Assembly (NCBI GenBank): GCA_023410885.1
Contig: JAEYPI010000274.1
Span: forward strand, 1-11,083
DNA: 11,083 bases
Source: Bacillota bacterium
GTDB lineage: Bacteria; Bacillota; Clostridia; DSM-8532
Direction: 5' to 3'
The translations under genes and the position numbers were made by a program. The notes beneath the pieces are model-generated. The model made no database searches. It was given only the letters and a program-made list of their open reading frames with translations, and had not been told where the DNA came from. Of this stretch, positions 5,099-11,083 are shown one piece after another (position 1 is the first letter of the stretch; each line of letters starts with the position of its first letter).

Positions 5099-7210
5099 TC
5101 AGACCATGAACTTTTCTATCTTTTTCAGCAGATCATCTGAAAGCGCATTGAGGCTCTTAGCCATATGATCCAGTTTTTCTATGGAGGTAAGCTGCTCCTG
5201 TGTGGAAGCAGAAACCTCCTCAGTAGAGGCCGATACCTGCTCGGACACTGACGAAATACTTTCCATACTGGACATAACACTTTCCTTATAATCATCCATG
5301 CCCATTGTCATTTGATAGACTTCACTGATATCCTTGCTCAATTTGGAAGTTGTTTCGCTGATTTTTGCAAACATCTCCGCTGTTTGTGTGACCATCTCAC
5401 CCTGCTCTCTAAAAAAAGTGTCTGTCCGCATAACTAAGTTAACAGAGCTCTGGGTTTGCTTGAAAACATTTTCAATATGCTTTTGTATATCCCGTGTGTG
5501 ATTATTGGACTGTTCGGCAAGCTTCCGTATTTCATCGGCTACAACCGCAAAGCCCTTACCCGACTCCCCTGCACGAGCAGCCTCAATGGCAGCATTGAGG
5601 GCAAGGAGATTGGTCTGGTCTGCTATGCCTCTAAGCACATTGGTAATCTGGTTTATATTTTTAACATATTCATTTAATCGGCCCATTTCACTTGCGACCT
5701 CTGCGGCAAGCGCATTGGTCTCAACAGTCTTTTTGCTTAGATTGTCAATGACCATCATGCCAGAATCTGAGAGGGCTATCATCGTCCCGGCATCTTCTTC
5801 CATGAGCTTTGTCCGCTCAACTGTAGACGTAATTCTATTTGCAAGCTGCGAAACACTCCTCACACTGCTTTCTACCTCCGTGGCCTGATTAGAGGAGCCA
5901 TGGGCTACTTCGGCTATAGCCTGTGAAATTTCGGTGAAAATTCGGGAGGAATCCGAAGAAATCGTCGCCATCTTTGCGGAGGAATCGGCTACTTCCTGTG
6001 CAGCCTGTTTATTCTGTATCACCAGATCTTTGATTCTGACGATCATTTTATCAAAGCTCCTCACAAGCTGTCCTATTTCATCCTTGCGCTTCATGGATAA
6101 AGATGCTGTAAGATCACCCTTCTCTGCTTTGGACATGACTGCCATCAGGCTTTTCATTGACCGCGACATTCTTAAAGAAAAAATTACACCAAAAACGATC
6201 GCCAGAGAAGCGAACAAGGCCCCAGCGTAGACGGTCGTTTTTAAAATATCCCTAACACCCACAGTAACTGATGAATTAGGAACAACAGTCACGGCGATCA
6301 GTCCGGTTTTTGAAGATTTGCGGAAGGAAACCAGATATTTTGTACCTGCATCATCTGATTCAAAGGACTCTCTTTCACTCACGCTTGCTTGCCCCATTAC
6401 ATCTTGCATAAACTGCCTTTTAGCGAGCACCTCTTGGTCGACATTGGAAGTGGCCGCTAAAATCCTGCCTTCATTGGTAATCAGATAGGTGCTATCTTCA
6501 AGACCTAGGTCAATTTCTGAGAGAATGTTATGTATGGCTATATTATTGATGTTGACGATTATCACACCATAATCCACCCCTGAGGCTGAATCCTTAAGAA
6601 AACTGACCATGGAGAGTTCGTAATAATTATTCTCGAGGCCCTCACTGCAATTTAAAAGTACGGCTTTGCCCCCGGCTTTTTTTACCTTGGTGTACCAACT
6701 TGTCCCCTTTATATTGTCCATATTAAGGAGCGTGAAACGCTGTTCACCAAGAAGTTCACCATTAATATATAGCACTCTGGCTTTAAAATCCTGTGCTGTA
6801 AGATTAATATTACTAATGACTTCTTCCGCTTTTTTCTGAAGATTTGAACCGTCGCCAGTCCTATTGCTGGCTATAAAATTGGCATAAGCCAAAATGGCCT
6901 GATTGGCAGTTAATTGCTTCAATAAATCCTCGGCATTTTGTAAAAAGGCATCCAAATAATATGAGGTCAGTGTTGTGGCAGAAGTGAGACTATTAGAAGC
7001 ATTCTGCTGAAGATTCTTTGCTGCGGTCTGGGTTGAAATATAGCCAATAGTTGAGACGGGTATCACAATGAGCAATAAAAACATGATTACCATTTTTGAG
7101 AGTATACTGTCCCTAAAGAAAAGAACAGATTTAGACCTGTTTTTTGGCTTCGTGCTTTTAGGGCCTGTACCCTTTGATTTTGAATCGATAAGCTTTCTCT
7201 TTCTAAACAT
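5099..7210 (-). CDS. Methyl-accepting chemotaxis protein (transmembrane chemoreceptor)
   Basis: This 703-residue chemoreceptor has a basic cytoplasmic N-terminus (1-37) and a first membrane helix (about 38-58). The extracellular sensor (about 59-324) has Cache-like features, including DYGVIIVNINNIAIHNILSE near 213-232 and TYLITNEGRILAAT at 241-254. The second membrane helix is about 325-347, followed by HAMP (about 348-400) and a long coiled-coil signalling domain. The highly conserved hairpin tip, IADQTNLLALNAAIEAARAGE with GKGFAVVADEIRKLAEQS, lies at 529-568 and contacts CheA and CheW. There is no C-terminal CheR-binding pentapeptide. The start is ATG 7210, with GGAGGG five bases upstream. 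A longer frame from a TTG at 7333 is rejected because that TTG is the -35 box. Convergent to the LacI gene, with its own promoter. The ligand is unknown; Cache sensors often bind small carboxylates or amino acids. Confidence 0.95.
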   Translation of the reverse strand: MFRKRKLIDSKSKGTGPKSTKPKNRSKSVLFFRDSILSKMVIMFLLLIVIPVSTIGYISTQTAAKNLQQNASNSLTSATTLTSYYLDAFLQNAEDLLKQLTANQAILAYANFIASNRTGDGSNLQKKAEEVISNINLTAQDFKARVLYINGELLGEQRFTLLNMDNIKGTSWYTKVKKAGGKAVLLNCSEGLENNYYELSMVSFLKDSASGVDYGVIIVNINNIAIHNILSEIDLGLEDSTYLITNEGRILAATSNVDQEVLAKRQFMQDVMGQASVSERESFESDDAGTKYLVSFRKSSKTGLIAVTVVPNSSVTVGVRDILKTTVYAGALFASLAIVFGVIFSLRMSRSMKSLMAVMSKAEKGDLTASLSMKRKDEIGQLVRSFDKMIVRIKDLVIQNKQAAQEVADSSAKMATISSDSSRIFTEISQAIAEVAHGSSNQATEVESSVRSVSQLANRITSTVERTKLMEEDAGTMIALSDSGMMVIDNLSKKTVETNALAAEVASEMGRLNEYVKNINQITNVLRGIADQTNLLALNAAIEAARAGESGKGFAVVADEIRKLAEQSNNHTRDIQKHIENVFKQTQSSVNLVMRTDTFFREQGEMVTQTAEMFAKISETTSKLSKDISEVYQMTMGMDDYKESVMSSMESISSVSEQVSASTEEVSASTQEQLTSIEKLDHMAKSLNALSDDLLKKIEKFMV

Positions 7211-7304
7211 TTTAACCCTCCAATGTGAGCCCATCATCAAACATTTCCGATGGCGGCCTCCGGGTAGTCCTATCAAATTAATCGTAATTGTTTCTACTAA
7301 ACTT

Positions 7305-7333
7305 AGGATAAATATACCTAATCCCAATGTCAA
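7305..7333 (-). promoter_or_regulatory. Sigma-A-type promoter of the chemoreceptor gene
   Basis: On the minus strand a perfect TTGACA (-35, 7333-7328) and TATCCT (-10, 7310-7305) are separated by exactly 17 bp. Transcription would start near 7298 and leave a leader of about 88 bases. No sigma-D/FliA-type motility promoter was seen, so the gene appears to use the housekeeping sigma factor. Confidence 0.75.
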
Positions 7334-7394
7334 GCGAGATTTTACAAATTTATTATACTCTGATAATTTAATAGATTAGCTACCTTTAATCAGG

Positions 7395-8339
7395 CTATAA
7401 ACTGTTAATTTCTACAGGATCAAAGGCTTTTTTCAAGGCTCCAATACGTCTGTATATACACTCTTTTACAATGTCACTGTTCTTCATAATATCAAAGCCA
7501 TGAACTGTCCCAATTGTCTTATTCAATTCAACCGGTATCCCGCTTATATTGAGGGCCTCCGCATATTGTATGCCTTCATCCCTCAAGCAATCAAAATCCG
7601 CAACTTCAACATAGGCAGGAGGTAAATCGATGAACGAGGCCGCCTCCAAGGGCGAAGCATATTCTTTTTTACCGGGTACACCCTTGCTGAGATATAGTCT
7701 CCACATTTTTTCATTGAGCTTTGAGTTCCACATGGGCGTATCCCTGAAGCACTGCATGGAAGTCGTGGTTTGTCTGGCATCAGTGACGGGATAGATGAGC
7801 ATCTGAAAGCACGGACTGGGAGCCCTTCGGTCCCTGGCCATGAGGCTGATGGCCGCCGTGAGCGCACCGCCTGCGCTATCCCCTCCAACGGCAATTCTCG
7901 TTCTGTCTATACCAAGGGCTTCGGCATTATGATATACCCATTCAAATGCAGCATAGCAATCCTCAACACCAACGGGAAAAGCATGTTGAGGTGCTAATCT
8001 GTAATCAAGAAAAACCACTTTACAAGGTGCTTTCAGCGCATATTCACAGACTAACCGTTTATGGAAAGGTGTTGCCTTCATCATAAAGGCGCCCCCGTGG
8101 AAATAAAGGAGACAGGGGGCATTCTTCTGAATATCCTTTGGCTCCAATAGGGAGAGTTTTATTTTTCCGTCACCATAGCCCGAAATTATCTTTTTGGTTT
8201 CCCTGATGCCCTCAGAGGCTTTAACCCCATCAGTAACCCTTCCCAAAACACCATTAATAAGCGGTAAAAGAAACGGCGGTAACGGTGGTTTCATATAGGC
8301 ACATTTTTTAAAGTCCCTGTGAATAGGGTATGGACTCAT
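7395..8339 (-). CDS. Alpha/beta-hydrolase, hormone-sensitive lipase (family IV) esterase
   Basis: This 314-residue protein shows all hallmarks of bacterial HSL-type carboxylesterases. They are the oxyanion-hole motif HGGAF (81-85), the YRLAPQHAFPVGVEDCY block (113-129), the nucleophile elbow GDSAGG with Ser155, the acid Asp250 in DFDCLRDEG, and His280 in VHGF. There is no signal peptide or membrane helix, so it is probably cytoplasmic and hydrolyses short acyl esters or similar small substrates. ATG 8339 has GGAG seven bases upstream; a TTG two codons earlier (8345) sits too close to that site. The gene is divergent from the GntR-GRE operon and lies upstream of the chemoreceptor gene on the same strand, which has its own promoter. 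No convincing -35/-10 pair was found for the hydrolase itself. A link to the neighbouring GRE pathway is possible but unproven. Confidence 0.92.
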   Translation of the reverse strand: MSPYPIHRDFKKCAYMKPPLPPFLLPLINGVLGRVTDGVKASEGIRETKKIISGYGDGKIKLSLLEPKDIQKNAPCLLYFHGGAFMMKATPFHKRLVCEYALKAPCKVVFLDYRLAPQHAFPVGVEDCYAAFEWVYHNAEALGIDRTRIAVGGDSAGGALTAAISLMARDRRAPSPCFQMLIYPVTDARQTTTSMQCFRDTPMWNSKLNEKMWRLYLSKGVPGKKEYASPLEAASFIDLPPAYVEVADFDCLRDEGIQYAEALNISGIPVELNKTIGTVHGFDIMKNSDIVKECIYRRIGALKKAFDPVEINSL

Positions 8340-8573
8340 GGGCAATCTCCTATCTATTTTATCAAAATATCAATTCTACCGATAGTTTATCTTGCCAAAT
8401 AAATAAATATAAAGGTAATGAAAAATAAATCCAAGTACCAATATAACCCTTCTTTAAAATTTCTCTTATGCTTATAAGGTATGTCATTCTTTTAAGAACA
8501 ATTTTTGTTATATTAGTTATTTTAACAATTTTTTCTATAACCGTATAGGGGCGATTGACCTGTTATGATCTGA
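8340..8573. other. AT-rich divergent intergenic region
   Basis: Apart from the hydrolase ribosome site at its left end, little is recognisable here. Small dyads occur, for example CTTAT-GCTT-ATAAG and AACAA-TTT-TTGTT around 8464-8510. The heptamer GATTGAC occurs at 8553-8559 and 8572-8578, 19 bp apart; the second copy contains most of the -35 box of the GntR promoter. No gene, catabolite-repression site or riboswitch consensus was seen. Confidence 0.5.
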
Positions 8574-8602
8574 TTGACTTCTAATATTTTTATAGATATA
8601 CT
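8574..8602 (+). promoter_or_regulatory. Sigma-A-type promoter of the GntR-GRE operon
   Basis: TTGACT (8574-8579) and TATACT (8597-8602) are separated by exactly 17 bp, a near-consensus promoter. The predicted start near 8609 is just upstream of the palindrome at 8617-8633, so a bound repressor would sit over the start of the transcript. Confidence 0.75.
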
Positions 8603-8616
8603 GATTTTGGATAGGG

Positions 8617-8633
8617 GTGTGGTATTACCACAC
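8617..8633. promoter_or_regulatory. GntR/FadR-type operator
   Basis: GTGTGGTATTACCACAC is a perfect palindrome of two 8-bp arms around one T. Its core TGGTnnnACCA is the form recognised by FadR-subfamily GntR regulators such as PdhR. It lies between the promoter and the ribosome site of the GntR gene, so it is very probably the regulator's own operator and controls both genes of the operon. Confidence 0.8.
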
Positions 8634-8650
8634 GCCACAGGAGAACAGTC

Positions 8651-9367
8651 ATGAAAGATTTGCTTGGCCTATTAAAAGCAGATAGCTTGAAGGATCTCTT
8701 TGTTAAAAAATTTGAAGCGCTCATTATCTCTGGTAAGCTTTCTATTGGTGAGCAGCTTCCACCCGAAAGGGAAATCGCTGCCCAAATGGGAATCAGTCGG
8801 ACCATTGTGCACAGCGGACTTATCGAGCTCGCCTCAAAAGGGCTCATCACCATTCATCCTCGAAAAGGTACAACCGTAAACGACTATCGAATAGAAGGAA
8901 CACTGGCTGCCTTAAATTCCCTTGTGAATTACCATGAAGGGGAAATTGACAAGGATTTATTAAAAAGTCTTCTTGCCACCCGTTTTATCATTGAAACCGA
9001 AAATGCACGCCTTGCTGCCCTCAACAGAAGTGAAGCCAACCTGGCAAGTCTACGCGCCATCCTCCAAAAAGAAGCGCAGGTTAAAGCTGATGATATAGAC
9101 CGTATTATTGATTTAGATTTTAGTTTTCACCATCAAATCTCAATGTCGACCGGCAACCTTATTTATCCGCTTATTATCAAATCCTTTGAATTAATCTATA
9201 AAAACTTAACCACCAAGTTTTTCACCCATACCGGTGAAATACAAACGGTCTTTCATTTTCATAAGCAGCTCTTTGATGCCATTGACGCTAAGCTGCCTGA
9301 CACGGCCGTAGCTTTGATGAGACAGATTCTTGAACACGGTGAACAAAATCTGAGACATATTTTGTGA
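8651..9367 (+). CDS. GntR-family regulator, FadR/FCD subfamily
   Basis: This 238-residue regulator has a GntR winged helix at about residues 11-78 (ISGKLSIGEQLPPEREIAAQMGISRTIVHSGLIELASKGLI, then the wing HPRKGTTV) and an all-helical FCD effector domain at about 100-238. The metal/ligand residues typical of FCD domains are visible: Asp156 and His160 in DFSFH, His204 in HKQLFDAI, and His229 in LEHGEQN. FCD regulators usually sense organic acids. The ATG has AGGAG seven bases upstream. It is followed after 23 bp by the GRE gene with no terminator, so the two are likely cotranscribed, with the regulator repressing both through 8617-8633 until the pathway substrate or product binds. The ligand is not predictable from sequence, but a carboxylate would fit both the FCD domain and a decarboxylase-type GRE. 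Confidence 0.93.
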   Translation: MKDLLGLLKADSLKDLFVKKFEALIISGKLSIGEQLPPEREIAAQMGISRTIVHSGLIELASKGLITIHPRKGTTVNDYRIEGTLAALNSLVNYHEGEIDKDLLKSLLATRFIIETENARLAALNRSEANLASLRAILQKEAQVKADDIDRIIDLDFSFHHQISMSTGNLIYPLIIKSFELIYKNLTTKFFTHTGEIQTVFHFHKQLFDAIDAKLPDTAVALMRQILEHGEQNLRHIL

Positions 9368-9390
9368 GGAATATGTAGGGAGGCGGAACC

Positions 9391-11083
9391 ATGGCACATC
9401 AAACAAATTTGCAGCAGGTCAAAGAACCTAAAAACCTTTCTCCAAGAATATCATGGCTTAGAAATTATTACTTTGAGGGCGCAAAAAGGAAGTGGAACAA
9501 TGAATTTAGCTGCTTTACCACAGGTACACCATGGGACATCCAATACGACGAAATGACCTACTATATTGTTCCGGAAGTCTATACCTTCTTTCAGACCTTT
9601 ACCTCATCTATTAAACAAAACGCCCATCACATTCCGGTTCCCGATAACTTCTGGAATTGGAGCCTACCTGAAAGACGTGCATGGTTTGTCAAAGAAGCCA
9701 TTGTCAATCATGTGCCTCAGGAGATTCTTCCCGGTGATTTAATTGCCGGAGCCCGATTTAATTTAATGGCTTCCAGGGCATTGACCAAAAATGAAACCAA
9801 AGACCGAAATGGCTCAATCTACGGCAAAAAAGGTGTGCGAAGTGCCCTCAAATGGTTTCATAATCACGGATATGGCAATTGCGGTGCCACGAGCGGCCAC
9901 CTCATACCGGATTATGCCACCATACTTGAAATTGGCTGGAAAGGTGTTTACGAGAAGATTGAAAAGACCTATAACTCATTGAGTGAAAATGAGAAGAATG
10001 GCAGCAAAGGTTCCCAGCTCAAAGCCATGATGACTGCCGCTACCATGCCCAGAGACCTTGCGAAAAAATATGCTCATCTTTGCTGGAAGCTGGCTCAAGA
10101 TGAAAAGGATGAAAAACGAAAATCCGAGCTCCGTCAAATGCAGCGGAACCTGGAACGTGTGCCTTGGGAAAGCGCCAGAAATTTCTGGGAAGCCATCCAG
10201 TCCCTATGGCTGACACATATGCTGATTATGACCGATGAGCATTACCCCGGACCCGGGGTTTCCTTTGGAAGACTGGATCAGTACCTGTTACCCTATTTTG
10301 AAAAATCCATAGAAGAGGGTATGGACAGAGATTTCGCCAAGGAAATTTTGGGTTGCTTCTGGATGCATTGCAATACAGCTTATGACGCCACAATTGCCGT
10401 GGGTAATCAAGGCATAACGGCAGGTTATGGTCAATTATTCAACCTCTCCGGTCTGGGCAAGGAGGGTAAGGATATGACCAATGACCTTACCTATTTCGTC
10501 CTTGAGGTCATTGATGATATGTACCCCATTCTGGAACCCAAACCCAATGTACGCCTACATAAGAATACCCCAGAGCTATTAATGGATAAAGTCGTGGATA
10601 TGATTGCTTCAAGTCAGGGTGCGCCCTTCTTGTTGAATTTTGATGAGCGTTCCATGGCCGGTATGCTTCGTGAAGCCAAAATGTCCCGCACCGAAAACCT
10701 GATTAATAAAGATAATGTGTTTGATTATGCCTCGGTGGGTTGCCTTGAAAACACAATGGTGGGCAATGACCGTTCAGGCACTGTGGATAATAACCTTAAC
10801 CTGTTAAAGGCTGTTGAACTGGCTCTCAATAATGGCAGAGATCTTCTGCCTTTTACTGATCCTATGACTGGTGTTACAGAGCCCATTAAGCAGGATGGGC
10901 CTGAAACCGGTGATCTGGCAAGCCTCAATAGCTGGGAAAAATTCTGGGATGCTTATTTGAAGCAAACAGAATACATTGTTGATCAATGTGTCGCCCTTTA
11001 TGAGCGATCAGAATCATTAAGAGCAAAATATCAGCCCACCCCCTACCTTTCCTGTTTGATCAAGGGTTGCATTGAGCAGGGTA
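9391..11083 (+). CDS. Glycyl radical enzyme, non-PFL type, 3' end cut by window
   Basis: The first 564 residues of a GRE are present; family members are usually about 750-900 residues. The ATG has GGGAGG seven bases upstream. Family signatures, in order, are GATSGHLIPDY (165-175), PWESARNFWEAIQSLWL (258-274), SFGRLDQYLLPYF (291-303), a GKDMTNDLTYFVLEV block (359-373) and EPKPNVRLHKNTP (382-394). The thiyl-radical loop is SVGCLENTMVGND, with Cys451 and Glu453. Cys-x-Glu excludes pyruvate formate-lyase, which has Cys-Cys. The middle Leu differs from the GCVE of many GRE dehydratases and C-S or C-N lyases and resembles 4-hydroxyphenylacetate decarboxylase (GGCLET, from memory). An arylacetate or other acid decarboxylase is therefore a reasonable but unproven guess; a hydrocarbon succinate synthase or a new reaction is not excluded. 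The Gly-radical motif and the radical-SAM activase lie outside the window. It is the second gene of the GntR operon. Confidence 0.9.
   Translation, partial: MAHQTNLQQVKEPKNLSPRISWLRNYYFEGAKRKWNNEFSCFTTGTPWDIQYDEMTYYIVPEVYTFFQTFTSSIKQNAHHIPVPDNFWNWSLPERRAWFVKEAIVNHVPQEILPGDLIAGARFNLMASRALTKNETKDRNGSIYGKKGVRSALKWFHNHGYGNCGATSGHLIPDYATILEIGWKGVYEKIEKTYNSLSENEKNGSKGSQLKAMMTAATMPRDLAKKYAHLCWKLAQDEKDEKRKSELRQMQRNLERVPWESARNFWEAIQSLWLTHMLIMTDEHYPGPGVSFGRLDQYLLPYFEKSIEEGMDRDFAKEILGCFWMHCNTAYDATIAVGNQGITAGYGQLFNLSGLGKEGKDMTNDLTYFVLEVIDDMYPILEPKPNVRLHKNTPELLMDKVVDMIASSQGAPFLLNFDERSMAGMLREAKMSRTENLINKDNVFDYASVGCLENTMVGNDRSGTVDNNLNLLKAVELALNNGRDLLPFTDPMTGVTEPIKQDGPETGDLASLNSWEKFWDAYLKQTEYIVDQCVALYERSESLRAKYQPTPYLSCLIKGCIEQG

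Noticed and set aside
5505..5888. 127-residue plus-strand reading frame
   Set aside because: It is antisense to the conserved chemoreceptor signalling domain, whose strand is unambiguous.
7211..7333. 41-residue extension of the chemoreceptor from a TTG at 7333
   Set aside because: That TTG is the first half of a perfect TTGACA -35 box, and ATG 7210 has GGAGGG at ideal spacing.
9791..9982. 63-residue reading frame inside the GRE gene
   Set aside because: It is an out-of-frame shadow; the GRE frame is open across it and carries family motifs.

Overview
The window reads as chromosomal DNA of a Gram-positive, probably strictly anaerobic Bacillota (Clostridia-like) bacterium. Supporting signs are strong GGAGG-type ribosome sites, sigma-A-type promoters, a moderate-to-low GC content with AT-rich intergenic DNA, a large clostridial-style chemoreceptor, a MepA-type MATE/MarR pair, and an oxygen-sensitive glycyl radical enzyme (GRE). 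The genus cannot be read from the sequence. There is no transposase, integrase, tRNA, rRNA or CRISPR array.

Layout. Positions 1-76 hold two copies of a 40-bp tandem repeat, each with a perfect 6-bp hairpin; the array probably continues left of the window. Positions 77-487 carry no convincing gene but are rich in dyad symmetry. Positions 488-2449 are a two-gene operon: a MepA-like MATE efflux pump and, overlapping it by one base, a MarR-family repressor. A 10-bp-arm inverted repeat covers the promoter of this operon. A second, different MATE transporter (3815-2460, minus) ends only 10 bp from the marR stop. It is divergent from a LacI-family regulator (4006-5061, plus), whose promoter region holds a large nested dyad with the central CG expected of LacI-family operators. 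A methyl-accepting chemotaxis protein (7210-5099, minus) and an HSL-type alpha/beta-hydrolase (8339-7395, minus) follow. Divergent from the hydrolase is a second operon: a GntR/FCD regulator (8651-9367) and a GRE of the non-PFL type (9391 to the right edge, truncated). A perfect 17-bp GntR-type operator lies between the promoter and the regulator start.

How it fits together. Three regulators of three families (MarR, LacI, GntR/FCD) each have a self-consistent palindrome at their own promoter, so each is probably autoregulated together with its neighbour: MarR with MATE 1, LacI possibly with MATE 2, and GntR with the GRE. The most interesting unit is the GntR/FCD-GRE operon. The GRE has a G-C-L-E active-site motif (Cys451, Glu453), unlike the G-C-V-E seen in many GRE dehydratases and lyases, and similar to my recollection of the arylacetate decarboxylase 4-hydroxyphenylacetate decarboxylase. 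Its substrate is unknown. The Gly-radical loop and the activating enzyme should lie beyond the right edge.

Start sites. Several longest-possible reading frames begin inside regulatory DNA: MATE 1 at a TTG inside its promoter and operator, the chemoreceptor at the TTG of its own -35 box, and LacI well inside the MATE 2 gene. The starts given here use ribosome-site spacing and promoter position instead.
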